The notes under the pieces: model-generated | Databases searched by the model: none | The model's input: the letters and a program-made list of their open reading frames with translations, nothing else | Told to the model about the DNA's origin: nothing | Part shown: positions 25,540-36,856 of the stretch, in pieces | How positions within the stretch are numbered: the first letter of the stretch is position 1 | How the letters are laid out: the number at the start of each line of letters is the position of its first letter | Made by a program: the position numbers and the translations under genes | Assembly: GCA_014841595.1 (NCBI GenBank) | Contig: JACYUE010000001.1 | Span: 971,654-1,035,653 of the forward strand | Length of the DNA stretch: 64,000 nucleotides | Origin: Oxalobacteraceae sp. CFBP 8761 | Lineage (GTDB): Bacteria > Pseudomonadota > Gammaproteobacteria > Burkholderiales > Burkholderiaceae_D | Reading direction: 5' to 3'

Positions 25540-27255
25540 TCAGCGCCTGAACGTGGCCAGCGCCCGTTGAAGCACCGGATCAGTGCCGGCGCGGACCGAC
25601 TTCACGGTCGGGAAGGCTTCGATGTCCGGCGCCAGGCCGCGGCCCACCAGCTTGCCCCCGTCAGGCAGCAGATCGCGCTTGTAGCAAATGCGTCCCCACC
25701 CGCCGCCCGGCAACTTGATCCTGATCGGCTGCCCGGTGCTGCCGGCGGTCGTGGCGCCGATCGTCGTGCCGCGTTCGAGCGCGTTGAAGGCAAGGACGAA
25801 GTCCTCGGCAGCCGAAAAGGTTTGCTCGCTCGTCAGCACGACGACGGGGCCGGCGAAGACCTTGCCGAACCGGTTGCGCGCGGGCGCCGTCGCCGGCATG
25901 GGTTCCCACGTCAGTGTGCGTGACGATTCCGTGCTGGCGATGCTGGGGCCGCGCACGAAACTGAGCGCGCGTGGAATAGGCTGATTGGTCAGGCGCTGCA
26001 GGATCGATTCGCCATGGGCGGTGGAGCCGCCGCCATTGCCACGCACGTCCAGGATCAGCCCTTTGGCACGCATGATCTGCGGCGCGTGCATCGCGAACGC
26101 GATCACGCCACCGTCGCTTTCGAAGTGGTCGAGCGAGAGATAGGCGATGTCGCCAGCGAGCATGCGAAACGCGAACGGTTCACGCTTGCCAGGGGCGTCT
26201 GCGCTACCGCGCGCGATGGTTTCTTCGCGCTGGCGTCCGGTGCCGTCACGCAGCGTCAAGCGCACCGGCACCCCCGCGTCGCCCGTCAGGAGCTGATAGG
26301 AATACATGCGCAGCGCGCGGTCCTGCGCGGTCGAACTGCTGACGTACGGCGCGACCTTTTGCTCGGCATACTGTTTGACCGGCATGCCGTCGATGGCGAC
26401 GATTTCATCGCCGACGCGCAAGCCCCCAGCCAGTGCGGGATCGTGTACGGCGATGACCAGGACCGCATCCTCCACCAGCGCCGTCATGATCGGCGGACGC
26501 GCGTACAGCCGGTCCTTCAACTGATCGGGCGGGAAGATATTGGTGTGGCCGTCGCGCAGCAGCGGCGCGAACTGCATCAACACCTGGTAATACGCGACGG
26601 TGGTGTCGGCCGCGATCACCCTGGGCAAAAATTCCAGGTAAGCCTGGTTCCAGTCGAGAGTGGGCGCATTGTCGAAGTGGACGAAGTACTGCCTGGCGTC
26701 GGCCCAGAATTGGGTGAGGCCGGCGATGCGTTCTTCGACCGTGAGCCGTTCGCGGTAGGTCGAGCCGGCGCCGAAGTCCTTCAGCATGCGCAGAGGCGTC
26801 GACCATGTCGCCCGGATGGCTTGAAAGCGCGGCTCTTCCCGCAAGGCTGCAAACGCCTCATCGGCCAGTATCGGCTCGGTGGCGTCGCCAAGCCAGCCAT
26901 AGCGTCCCATGGTTTCCAGCGCATCGAGGGCTTTGTCGGTCTGGCCCAGCCGGGCATAGACCACGGCCAGATCGCGCTGGACATCGAGGCCGCGGAAATA
27001 CAGGTAGCGCGAGCCGGTGCCCAGATCGCGCGTCAGCGGCGTGTCGAGCCAGTCGATCAATCCTTCGAGCCGTTGGGCCGCCTGCTCGAGGGCGACCCGG
27101 TCCGATTTGTCCTTGAGCTGCGTGCTTACTTCGTTGCGCACCGTCTGGGCATAGTCGTAGCCGGCTTGCGCCGGCGACGGTGCGGCGCGGTCGTCAGCGC
27201 CGGCAGGCAGCGCGAGGCAGGCGCACAGCAGGGCGGCGAGGGACAAACGTGGCAT
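25540..27255 (-). CDS. S41-family peptidase (C-terminal processing protease-like), secreted
   Basis: 571 residues. Signal peptide (MPRLSLAALLCACLALPAGA), a helical region with a TPR-like stretch (about 85-115), then a PDZ-like part (GGLRVGDEIVAIDGMPV, about 280-300). The tail-specific protease domain (about 350-560) includes KGLILDVRGNGGGS and nucleophile region SEQTFSAAEDF. It is probably periplasmic. Substrate unknown. The long N-terminal region is unlike classical Prc and closer to the S41 proteins of unknown role found in Bacteroidetes and Massilia-like genomes. It stands alone between msrC and hexR on the same strand. Confidence 0.82.
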   Translation of the reverse strand: MPRLSLAALLCACLALPAGADDRAAPSPAQAGYDYAQTVRNEVSTQLKDKSDRVALEQAAQRLEGLIDWLDTPLTRDLGTGSRYLYFRGLDVQRDLAVVYARLGQTDKALDALETMGRYGWLGDATEPILADEAFAALREEPRFQAIRATWSTPLRMLKDFGAGSTYRERLTVEERIAGLTQFWADARQYFVHFDNAPTLDWNQAYLEFLPRVIAADTTVAYYQVLMQFAPLLRDGHTNIFPPDQLKDRLYARPPIMTALVEDAVLVIAVHDPALAGGLRVGDEIVAIDGMPVKQYAEQKVAPYVSSSTAQDRALRMYSYQLLTGDAGVPVRLTLRDGTGRQREETIARGSADAPGKREPFAFRMLAGDIAYLSLDHFESDGGVIAFAMHAPQIMRAKGLILDVRGNGGGSTAHGESILQRLTNQPIPRALSFVRGPSIASTESSRTLTWEPMPATAPARNRFGKVFAGPVVVLTSEQTFSAAEDFVLAFNALERGTTIGATTAGSTGQPIRIKLPGGGWGRICYKRDLLPDGGKLVGRGLAPDIEAFPTVKSVRAGTDPVLQRALATFRR

Positions 27256-27339
27256 GCGATTCCTTGTGACAGCGGGCGAGCCGGCCAGTCTACAAGGGTG
27301 AAAGGGGGGAAAGGCTCACCCATTATCACGTGAGGGCGC

Positions 27340-28194
27340 TTAGCCAATAAACGAATCGAACTGCATGTCGAACTCCTGCAGCGCCTTCTGCGCGTTCTGC
27401 ATCTTCTTGCGAAACTCCGGCCCGCGCCGCAGCGCCAGGCCCACTGCCAGCACGTCGATCACGACCAGGTAGGCCAGGCGCGCCGAGATCGGCGTGTACG
27501 GGTCGGTCGCAAACACCAGGTCGATCGGGATCAGGAGCGTGGCCATCTCGGCCAGCGGGGTGCCCGATGGCGCCAGCACGATCACCTGCGCGCCGCCGGC
27601 CTTGGCCAGCTTGGCCGAACGGGTCAGCGCAGGATTGTTGCCGCGCTGCGAAATGGCGACCACCGCATCGCCTTCGCGCAGCAGGGCCGCCGCGATCGAG
27701 TGAATCGCCGGGTCGGTGTAGGCCACCGTCGGCACGCCCGAGCGGAAGAACTTGTGCTGCGCGTCGGCCGCCACGAAGCCGGATGTGCCCTGGCCGTAGA
27801 ACTCGATCTTGTTGGCACGCGCGAGAATCTCAAGGGCCTGCTGGACCAGCTCCGGCTTGAGGTTGTTGCGCAGGTCGAGCAGCGTGTTGATCGAGCGGCT
27901 GCAGATCTTGTTGATCAGGTCCGACGCCAGATCGTCCTGGTGCGGCGCCTCGTTGGCGCCGGGCAGAGCCAGCGCCAGGCCTTGCGCCAGCTTCAGCTTG
28001 AACTCGTGCCAGCCGTCGTAACCGAGCGTGCGGCAAAAGCGCACGACGGTCGGTTCCGACACGCCCGCGTTGCGCGCCAGTGCCGTGATGTTCTGGCTCA
28101 CGGTGCCGGACGGCGCGGCCAGCACCGCGAGCGCCACCTTGCGCTCCGATTTGGAGAGCGTGTCGAGCTGGGTGCGGATCGAGTCGAGCAGCAT
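27340..28194 (-). CDS. hexR: HexR-type regulator of central carbon metabolism (RpiR family)
   Basis: 284 residues. The N-terminal RpiR helix-turn-helix (about 1-77) includes LSKSERKVALAVLAAP and GVSEPTVVRFCRTLGYDGWHEFK. The C-terminal SIS domain (about 125-255), with EFYGQGTSGFVA and AISQRGNNPALT, binds a sugar phosphate; HexR senses KDPG in other bacteria. It lies nine bases after zwf, so zwf-hexR is one transcript, and a HexR box in front of zwf implies autoregulation. Boxes are also seen before pgi and edd. Confidence 0.93.
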   Translation of the reverse strand: MLLDSIRTQLDTLSKSERKVALAVLAAPSGTVSQNITALARNAGVSEPTVVRFCRTLGYDGWHEFKLKLAQGLALALPGANEAPHQDDLASDLINKICSRSINTLLDLRNNLKPELVQQALEILARANKIEFYGQGTSGFVAADAQHKFFRSGVPTVAYTDPAIHSIAAALLREGDAVVAISQRGNNPALTRSAKLAKAGGAQVIVLAPSGTPLAEMATLLIPIDLVFATDPYTPISARLAYLVVIDVLAVGLALRRGPEFRKKMQNAQKALQEFDMQFDSFIG

Positions 28195-28203
28195 GGGTCA
28201 GCC

Positions 28204-29673
<1,470 letters not shown>

Positions 29674-29705
29674 AATGGGTCGGATCTGCGTCAGTAAAAG
29701 GGTTT

Positions 29706-29720
29706 TGTAAATTTACTACA
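29706..29720 (-). promoter_or_regulatory. HexR box upstream of zwf-hexR
   Basis: On the minus strand TGTAGTAAATTTACA matches 14 of 15 positions of the HexR consensus TGTARTNAAATTACA as I know it. It lies 33 bases before the zwf start. Confidence 0.8.
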
Positions 29721-29813
29721 TAATTTATGTGGTATCAAGAAAATCTACTACGTTCGCGCCCTATGACGACCTATGGTGCCATATTCGCCGCGCGCGCAGC
29801 GCAGGCAGGCGTG

Positions 29814-30743
29814 TCACCCGCGGGGCAGGGATACCTGCCAGGTACTTTGCTGCGTATGCACCTGCTGGCCCAGCCAGTCGGCAAACGCGCGCACGGTCGA
29901 GGCCAGATGCCGGTCTTGCGGATAAATCAGTGACAGCGGAACGGGCGGCCCCTGGACTGCCGGCAGGATGCGCACCAGGCGGCCGGCTTTCAGGTGCGGC
30001 AGCGCCACGTAGCTGGCGACCCGGATCAGCCCCAGCCCTTCCAGGCCGCAGCCCAGATAGGCGTCGGTGTCATTGACGATGAGCCGCGCGCCGGTCGCAA
30101 TAGTGCGCTCGGCGCCATCGACCGTGAAGCGCCAGTCGGTCGCGCGGCCGGTGGCGGCTGACTGGTAGCCGATGATGTCATGCCCATCGAGCGCATCGAG
30201 CGAGTGCGGCGTGCCGCAGCGTGCCAGGTAATCCGGCGAGGCGCAGGTGATCCAGTCGAAGCTGCCGAGATGACGCGCCACCAGCAGCGCCGATGACGCC
30301 GGCGTGCCGGCCCGCACCACGCAATCGACGCCTTCCTGAACCAGTTCGACCGGGCGGTCGCCCAGCGTCAGGGTCAGGTCGATGGCCGGATACCGGGTCT
30401 GGAATTCGCGCAGGACCGGCAGCACGACGGCCCGTGCAAACGAGGAGGTCATGTCGATGCGCAGCCGTCCGCGCGGTGCGGTCGTGCCGTCGGACAGCGC
30501 TGCCTCGACCCCTTCGATGGCACTCAGGATGCGCTGGCAGTGGTCGTAATACAGGCTGCCGTTGGGCGTGACGTGCAGGGTGCGCGTCGTGCGCTGCAGC
30601 AGCCGCACGCCCAGGGACGCCTCGAGTTCCTGGATCGCGCGGCTGATCGTCGAGCGCGGCACTGCCAGGATGTTGGCGGCGCCGGCAAAACTGCGTGCTT
30701 CGACGACGCGCGAAAAAATCTGCATTGCCCGTAACTTGTCCAT
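29814..30743 (-). CDS. LysR-family transcriptional regulator
   Basis: 309 residues. The winged helix-turn-helix (about 1-60) reads VEARSFAGAANILAVPRSTISRAIQELEASLGVRLLQR. The effector-binding periplasmic-protein-like domain follows (about 90-300). It belongs to the large group that often controls a divergent oxidoreductase gene. Here the divergent neighbour is the NmrA-type reductase at 30877, separated by 133 bases, so that gene is the likely target. The effector is unknown. Confidence 0.88.
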   Translation of the reverse strand: MDKLRAMQIFSRVVEARSFAGAANILAVPRSTISRAIQELEASLGVRLLQRTTRTLHVTPNGSLYYDHCQRILSAIEGVEAALSDGTTAPRGRLRIDMTSSFARAVVLPVLREFQTRYPAIDLTLTLGDRPVELVQEGVDCVVRAGTPASSALLVARHLGSFDWITCASPDYLARCGTPHSLDALDGHDIIGYQSAATGRATDWRFTVDGAERTIATGARLIVNDTDAYLGCGLEGLGLIRVASYVALPHLKAGRLVRILPAVQGPPVPLSLIYPQDRHLASTVRAFADWLGQQVHTQQSTWQVSLPRG

Positions 30744-30876
30744 CGTTCCTGCCTCGCTGATCTGCCCCGATCGTCGATTATCCCACCCATCACAATTCTG
30801 AAATGCCGGCGGGCGGGCTTACGCGCGGGAGGGCAGGTGACCATACTTCACGCCTTTGATCACGACAGGAGCTCGC

Positions 30877-31848
30877 ATGACGACCCACGACAATGCAAAC
30901 AATGCCCCGCACACGCTGGTGCTTGGCGCCGGTGAACTCGGCATGGCCATCCTGCGCCATCTGGCGCCGCGCCAGAAGGCTGCGGGGCGCGCGCTGGCCG
31001 TTCTGGTCACGCCCGGCTCGATCGACGCGCCAACCGCGCGCCAGCGGCAGGATCACGCCACGCTACGCGCGCTGGATGTGGCACTGGTGCCGTTCGACCT
31101 CGCACAGCGCAGCGAAGAAGAACTCGTCGCCTTGCTGCGCCCGTTCGACACCGTCATCAACTGTACCGGCTTCGTCGCCGGCCCGGGCACCCAGCTGCGG
31201 CTGACCCGGGCGGTGCTGGCTGCCGGCGTGCGGCGGCATATTCCATGGCAGTTCGGGGTCGATTACGACATTGTCGGCAAGGGCAGTGGCCAGCCCGTAT
31301 TCGACGAGCAGTTCGACGTGCGCGGCTTGCTGCGCGGGCAGCACCGGACCGAGTGGATCATCATCTCGACCGGCATGTTCACCAGTTTCCTGTTCGAGAA
31401 GACGGCCGGCATCGTCGACCTGGATGCCGGCATCGTGCGCGGCCTGGGTAGCTGGGCCACGCAGGTGACGGTCACCACGCCCGATGACATCGGCCGGTGT
31501 ACCGCCGCGATCCTGTTCGAAATGCCCCGCATCGCGAACCAGGTCGTGTATCTGGCCAGCGACACCGTCTCGTACGGGCAGCTGGCGGACATCGTCGAGC
31601 AGGTGACGGAGCGCGCCGTCGAACGTACCTTGCTGACCCGCGAAGCGCTGCAGGCCGGTCTCGCCGCACAGCCAGACGACGCCAAGGCGCGCTACCGCCT
31701 CGCCTTCGCGCGCGGTGACGGTCTGGCCTGGAGCAAACAGAATACCTACAACGCGCAGCGTGGTATCCCGACCTCGGACATCCGCACCTGGCTCACGCAG
31801 TTGTCGCGCCGCGCAGACAATCAGCCCTCTGGCATCCATGATGAATGA
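30877..31848 (+). CDS. NmrA/isoflavone-reductase-like NAD(P)-binding protein
   Basis: 323 residues from ATG 30877, which has an AGGAG ribosome site. Rossmann fold with the nucleotide motif LVLGAGELGMAIL near residue 14, followed by the NmrA-like body (FDTVINCTGFVAGPG, HIPWQFGVDYD). Relatives include aromatic alcohol reductases and atypical SDR proteins of unknown substrate. It is likely under control of the divergent LysR regulator. An upstream in-frame ATG at 30856 lacks a ribosome site. Confidence 0.78.
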   Translation: MTTHDNANNAPHTLVLGAGELGMAILRHLAPRQKAAGRALAVLVTPGSIDAPTARQRQDHATLRALDVALVPFDLAQRSEEELVALLRPFDTVINCTGFVAGPGTQLRLTRAVLAAGVRRHIPWQFGVDYDIVGKGSGQPVFDEQFDVRGLLRGQHRTEWIIISTGMFTSFLFEKTAGIVDLDAGIVRGLGSWATQVTVTTPDDIGRCTAAILFEMPRIANQVVYLASDTVSYGQLADIVEQVTERAVERTLLTREALQAGLAAQPDDAKARYRLAFARGDGLAWSKQNTYNAQRGIPTSDIRTWLTQLSRRADNQPSGIHDE

Positions 31849-31920
31849 CAGCCCGGTCGAATGGGACTATAGTTTCCACAGGTAAATACTGCAGCCGTTC
31901 GAGCTGAGGATGAGGGAGGC

Positions 31921-33366
31921 ATGATGGGCTGGATGCAAAGTCTGGGACGGGCGCTGTCGCCGTTCGGTGGGCGGGCCGCGGGCGGTAGTGTGGGCGGCAG
32001 CATGCGCGCGCTGGTGGTCAAGGCCCGCGATGGCAGCATCCGCACGGCGATCAATGCCGCGCGCCTGCGCAAGGAAGTCGATCAGGCCCAGGCCCAGGCC
32101 GCGCGCCAGCATCAGGCGGCCGGCGCGCTGGCCGCCGCAGCGCGCGAAGTCACCGACCTGTCGGCCGATGTCAATGCCGGTACGCTGCGCATTGCCGACA
32201 CCGCCCAGCGCAACCTGCACACGGCGCGCGAGTCGATGGATGAACTGACACGCCTCGAAGCGCGCATGCGCACCATCGAGGCGCAGGTGCATGGTTTTTC
32301 CGACACCGTCTCGCAGCTGGTCGGACACCTGCACGAGATCGGCGAATTCGGCACCGTCATCGAGAACGTCGCCAACCAGACCAATCTGCTGGCGATCAAT
32401 GCCGCGATCGAGGCGGCGCGCGCCGGCCCGGCCGGACGCGGGTTCGCCGTGGTGGCGTCCGAAGTGCGGCGCCTGTCGCAGGTGGTCAACACCGAAGCCG
32501 TCAAGATCGCGACCGCCAGCAGTGCGATGCGCGGGCTGGTGGCATCGACCTCCAGCGCGACGGCCGATATCCTCGAAGGCGTGAACGTCTCGGCGCGCGA
32601 GGCCGGCAGCGCGGCGAGTCACCTGACGACGTTCGTGGCCGATTTTGAGCGCATGACCGCGACCGTGGACCAGATGGCGCTGGCGATGCAGTCGCTCGAT
32701 GGCGTCAACCAGCAGATCGGGGCGCGTGTCGGCGAAGTGGCGAGCAATGCGTCCGGGGCGGCAGCAACGATGCAGGATGCGTCGCGCCGGGTGGACGAGG
32801 TGCGGCTGGCCACCGAGGAGCTGCAAGGCGTGCTGGCGGGTTTCCGCACCGGTGGCACGCCGTTCGACGCGCTGGTCGACGCCACCACCGTGCTGCGCGA
32901 AGAGGTGCTGGCCTGTCTGAAGCGGCATGCCGCGGGCGGCGCCAACGTGTTCGACCAGAATTACCAGCCGATCGCGCAGTCCGATCCGCCACGCTTTACA
33001 ACGTCGTACGACCGCATTGTCGAGCGTGACCTGCAAATGCTGTTCGACCGCGTGCTGACCGATTTGCCGGGCGCCGCCTACGCGCTTGCCGTGGACAACC
33101 GCGGCTTCGCGCCGACCCACAACACCAAGTTCTCACGCCCGCCCAACGGGCAGCGCGAGCACGACCTGGTGTATTGCCGCAACAAGCGGATCTTCGACGA
33201 TCCGGTGGGTATCCGGCTGGCGAAGAACCGCGAGCCGTTCCTGCTGCAGACCTATCTCCGCGATACGGGTGAGGTGATCAACGATCTGTCGATGCCCATC
33301 GTAATCGACGGGAAGCACTGGGGTGCGGTGCGGATCGGCTACGATTCGGCCCGCATGATGGGCTGA
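31921..33366 (+). CDS. Soluble methyl-accepting chemoreceptor with C-terminal sensor-like domain
   Basis: 481 residues. No transmembrane segment. The signalling domain comes first (about 60-320), with the kinase-interacting tip [19 protein letters not shown] and [16 protein letters not shown]. The C-terminal 150 residues look like a small Cache/PAS-type ligand module ([17 protein letters not shown], then [16 protein letters not shown]). This order, signalling first and sensor last, is the reverse of classical receptors. A cytoplasmic cue is therefore likely. Neighbours give no clear functional link. Confidence 0.85.
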   Translation: MMGWMQSLGRALSPFGGRAAGGSVGGSMRALVVKARDGSIRTAINAARLRKEVDQAQAQAARQHQAAGALAAAAREVTDLSADVNAGTLRIADTAQRNLHTARESMDELTRLEARMRTIEAQVHGFSDTVSQLVGHLHEIGEFGTVIENVANQTNLLAINAAIEAARAGPAGRGFAVVASEVRRLSQVVNTEAVKIATASSAMRGLVASTSSATADILEGVNVSAREAGSAASHLTTFVADFERMTATVDQMALAMQSLDGVNQQIGARVGEVASNASGAAATMQDASRRVDEVRLATEELQGVLAGFRTGGTPFDALVDATTVLREEVLACLKRHAAGGANVFDQNYQPIAQSDPPRFTTSYDRIVERDLQMLFDRVLTDLPGAAYALAVDNRGFAPTHNTKFSRPPNGQREHDLVYCRNKRIFDDPVGIRLAKNREPFLLQTYLRDTGEVINDLSMPIVIDGKHWGAVRIGYDSARMMG

Positions 33367-33508
33367 GGGGGGCCTGCTTCTATCTGCCGGTTCCCGATAT
33401 AAGCATAGGCAAAATCGATATTGGCAACGTAATTGGAGGTTTGTTAAGCTTCGCGTCCCTTCGGCGGTCGAGGTACCGCCGTCACCGACCAGAAGAAGAG
33501 AAGCCCCC

Positions 33509-35917
33509 ATGAGCTGCAAGCACCATCACGCCAACCCGCATCGCGCGGTCCTGATCCTGAGCCTGATCGCGACCCTCGCACCGACCGCCGCGCTGGCCCA
33601 GGAGACGCCGCCGCCGGCGCCGGCCGCCCAGGACGTGCAGACGATCGTCGTCACCGGCACCCGTTCACTGAACCGCCGCACGCTCGATTCGGAGTCGCCC
33701 GTCGACGTCATCGGCAACAAGGAACTGCTCAGCACCGGCTCGGGCGAGCTGGCCACCGTGCTGTCGCGCCTGCTGCCATCGATGAATTTCCCGCGCCCGA
33801 GCGGCGCCGACGCCAGCGATGCAGTGCGTCCGGCGCAGCTGCGCGGCCTGTCGCCCGACCAGACACTGGTGCTGGTCAACGGCAAGCGCCGCCACACGTC
33901 GGCCGTCGTCAACGTCAACGGTACGCTGGGCCGCGGCTCGGCCCCGGTCGACCTGAATGCGATTCCGCTGGCGGCGATCGAGCGCATCGAAGTGCTGCGC
34001 GACGGCGCCGCGGCCCAATACGGCTCGGACGCCATCGCCGGCGTGGTCAACATCATCCTGAAGCGCGGCGCCAAGGGCGGCGAAGCGGAAGTGGTGTATG
34101 GCCAGTATGACGCGGGCGACGGCGAGCAGGCCACCGTGCGCGGTTCGGCCGGCTTCGACCTGGGCCAGGATGGCTGGGTGCGCATCGCCGTCGAAGCGGC
34201 CGACCGCAACGCCACCAACCGCTCGTTCGCCGATCCGCGGCCGTCCGCCGGTCCACGCCAGGGCCTGAGAACCCAGCGCTACGGCGACCCGGACAGCCGC
34301 CCGCGCACGCTGTTCGTCAACAGCGAAGTGCGCATCAACGACGACGTCGACTGGTACGCCTTTGCAAGCTACGGCGAGCGCGACACCTCGTCGGCGGCGA
34401 CCTTCCGCACCGCCTTCACCGACAACACCCGCACCACGCTGCGCTCGCCCCTGTACCCGGAAGGCTTCCAGCCGCTGCTGGGCAGCACCTCGGTCGATGC
34501 CTCGATCGTGACGGGCCTGCGCGGCGTGGCCGCCGGCTGGCGCTGGGATGCGAGCCTGAACCACGGCCGCAACCGCTTCACGCTCGACGTGAATGACACG
34601 GTCAACTACAGCCTGGGCGCGGCCAGTCCTACCAGCTTCTATGCGGGCGAACTGACCTCGAAGCAAAGTCTGGCCAACCTGGACGTGGCGCGCGAGATTC
34701 CCGTGTCGTTCATGAGCGGCCCGCTGACGGTGGCCCTGGGCCTGGAAGCGCGCCATGAATCCTACGAGATCGGCGCGGGCGAAGCCGGTTCGTACTTCGG
34801 TTCCGGCGCGCAGGGCTATTCGGGCTTCCGCCCTGAGAATGCAGGCGAAAACAGCCGCAACAACAAATCGGTGTACCTGAACCTGGAAGGCGACATCACG
34901 AGCGCACTGTCGGGCGCCCTGGCGCTGCGTCATGAACGCTACAGCGACTTTGGCAGCACGAATTCGGCCAAGGCATCGGCTCGCTATGCATTCACGCCAG
35001 CCTTCGCGCTGCGCGGCACGGCCTCGAACGGTTTCCGCGCGCCGTCACTGGCCCAGTCGTTCTACACGATCACCACCACCAATACGCTGCTCGTGAACGG
35101 CGCCAGCGCGCTGGTGGAGACGGGCACCTTCCCGGTCGGCAGCGCTGCCGCCCGTGCACTGGGTGCACAGCCGCTCAAGGCCGAAAAGGCGCGCAACCTG
35201 AGCATCGGTGCGCAGTGGCAGCCAACGCGCAACTGGACCACGACGGTCGACCTGTACCGCATCGATATCGACGACCGCATCGTGTTCTCGTCGAACCTGC
35301 AACTGGCCAATGCACCGGCGCTGTCACGCGCGCTTGCGGCCCAGGGCGTGTTCGTCGGCGCGGCGCGCTACTTCACCAACGCGGTCGACACGCGCACCAA
35401 GGGCGTCGACGTGGTCAGCACCTACCGCCTGAACTTCGCGCAGGGCGCGCGCGCCGACCTGACGCTGGCCTACAACCATAACGACAATGAGGTGCAGGGT
35501 GTGGCGGCGTCGCCGGCGGTGCTGTCGGGGCAGGGACTGTCGCTGGTGGACCGCCAGAGCATCAACCGCCTGACGGTGGGTTCGCCGAAGGACAAGCTGG
35601 GCCTGACGGGTGACTTTACGCAGGGTGCGTGGAATGGCCGCGCCGTCGTGACGCGTTACGGCGAATTCACGGTGCCGCAGAACGATCCGGCGCTGGATCA
35701 GAACTACGATCCGCAGTGGGTGCTTGATCTGGCAGCGAGCGTGCGCCTGAACCAGTGGCGCCTGACGGCCGGCATCGACAATGTGACCAACCGCTATCCT
35801 GCGCAGGTCACGTCGCGGGCCAACCTGAACGTGAACGGCACCCAGCCGTACAGCGTGTGGGCGCCGAACGGCTTCAATGGCCGCTACTTCTATGTGAAGG
35901 CCGGCTACACCTGGTAA
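33509..35917 (+). CDS. TonB-dependent outer membrane receptor
   Basis: 802 residues. Signal peptide (cleavage near TAALAQ), TonB box around QTIVVTGTR, and plug domain (about 50-165) with LVLVNGKRRH and IERIEVLRDGAAAQYGSDA. The 22-strand barrel ends with aromatic GYTW. It imports a bound ligand across the outer membrane using TonB energy. The substrate is unknown. The neighbouring SMP-30 lactonase and sugar genes on the opposite strand make a carbohydrate possible, but this is weak. The 142-base upstream gap holds no clear operator. Confidence 0.92.
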   Translation: MSCKHHHANPHRAVLILSLIATLAPTAALAQETPPPAPAAQDVQTIVVTGTRSLNRRTLDSESPVDVIGNKELLSTGSGELATVLSRLLPSMNFPRPSGADASDAVRPAQLRGLSPDQTLVLVNGKRRHTSAVVNVNGTLGRGSAPVDLNAIPLAAIERIEVLRDGAAAQYGSDAIAGVVNIILKRGAKGGEAEVVYGQYDAGDGEQATVRGSAGFDLGQDGWVRIAVEAADRNATNRSFADPRPSAGPRQGLRTQRYGDPDSRPRTLFVNSEVRINDDVDWYAFASYGERDTSSAATFRTAFTDNTRTTLRSPLYPEGFQPLLGSTSVDASIVTGLRGVAAGWRWDASLNHGRNRFTLDVNDTVNYSLGAASPTSFYAGELTSKQSLANLDVAREIPVSFMSGPLTVALGLEARHESYEIGAGEAGSYFGSGAQGYSGFRPENAGENSRNNKSVYLNLEGDITSALSGALALRHERYSDFGSTNSAKASARYAFTPAFALRGTASNGFRAPSLAQSFYTITTTNTLLVNGASALVETGTFPVGSAAARALGAQPLKAEKARNLSIGAQWQPTRNWTTTVDLYRIDIDDRIVFSSNLQLANAPALSRALAAQGVFVGAARYFTNAVDTRTKGVDVVSTYRLNFAQGARADLTLAYNHNDNEVQGVAASPAVLSGQGLSLVDRQSINRLTVGSPKDKLGLTGDFTQGAWNGRAVVTRYGEFTVPQNDPALDQNYDPQWVLDLAASVRLNQWRLTAGIDNVTNRYPAQVTSRANLNVNGTQPYSVWAPNGFNGRYFYVKAGYTW

Positions 35918-35935
35918 GCAGGTGCGGGCCCGGGT

Positions 35936-36832
35936 TCAGATAGCGTACTCGGGCTCTTCGCGGCCGGCGACATCGAGCCGCACCGACAGTACCTTGCCAG
36001 TGTGCGGATACTGCGCGATCTCTTCGCTCGACCGGCCCTGGCTGGCGCTGGTGATGTACAGCGTGCGCAGGTCGGGCCCGCCGAAGCAGACCGACGTCGG
36101 GCAGCGCACGGGCAGTTTGATCTCACGCAGGATCTCGCCGGTTGGCGAGATGCGCAGCACGCGACCGCCTTCGAACATCGCGACCCAGTACATGCCTTCA
36201 GAGTCGATTGTCGCGCCATCGGGCCGGCCGCCGTAGTCCGGCGCCGTTTTATCGGTCGGGAAGGTGAGGATCGTGCGGCGGTTGCTGTGCTCACCGGTGG
36301 CCACATCGAAGTCGTAGCAGTCGATGCGGTGCGTGGTGGTATCGGCATGGAACATCGTGCGGCCGTCCAGGCTCCAGGCCAGGCCGTTCGAGTTGGTCAT
36401 GCCGCCGCGCCAGGCGCAGCGCAGGTTGTCGCGCGCGAGCACGTACATCTCGGCGGCCGGCTGGTCGCGCGGCTCGTACATGGTGCCGATCCAGAACCGG
36501 CCCGCCGGGTCGACGCGGCCATCATTGAAGCGCACCTTCGACGTATCGTAGGGCGCGTCGGCGATCGGGGTTTCCGCGCCGTCGGTCGTGTTCAGGCGCA
36601 GCAGGCGCTCGCGTGTGGCCACGACCAGGAAATTGTTGTCGTCGATGGCCAGCGCCGACGGGTTCGACCCCATCTTCCAAGAGCTGAATTTGCCGCTGGC
36701 CGCGTGCAGTCGGTTGACGGTCAGGCCTTCGATATCGACCCAGTACAGGGCCGACTCGACTTCGTGCCAGATCGCCGATTCGCCTACCAGCATCGGCGCA
36801 TCGTGTACCACTTCAAATTTTTCGGTTGCCAT
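35936..36832 (-). CDS. SMP-30/gluconolactonase-family lactonase
   Basis: 298 residues, six-bladed propeller. The metal ligands of the family are visible: Glu in VGESAIWH, Asn in TNSNGLAWS, and Asp in GGRPDGATIDSEGMYWVA. KVRFNDGRVDPAGRFWIGTM is also diagnostic. Members hydrolyse sugar lactones such as glucono- or 6-phosphoglucono-lactone. It is the second gene of the pgi transcript (24-base gap) downstream of a HexR box. Since no pgl is seen with zwf, it may supply the lactonase step of the oxidative route; this is inference. Confidence 0.85.
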   Translation of the reverse strand: MATEKFEVVHDAPMLVGESAIWHEVESALYWVDIEGLTVNRLHAASGKFSSWKMGSNPSALAIDDNNFLVVATRERLLRLNTTDGAETPIADAPYDTSKVRFNDGRVDPAGRFWIGTMYEPRDQPAAEMYVLARDNLRCAWRGGMTNSNGLAWSLDGRTMFHADTTTHRIDCYDFDVATGEHSNRRTILTFPTDKTAPDYGGRPDGATIDSEGMYWVAMFEGGRVLRISPTGEILREIKLPVRCPTSVCFGGPDLRTLYITSASQGRSSEEIAQYPHTGKVLSVRLDVAGREEPEYAI

Positions 36833-36856
36833 AGTCTCGGTCTCAAAAGTTCGGGA

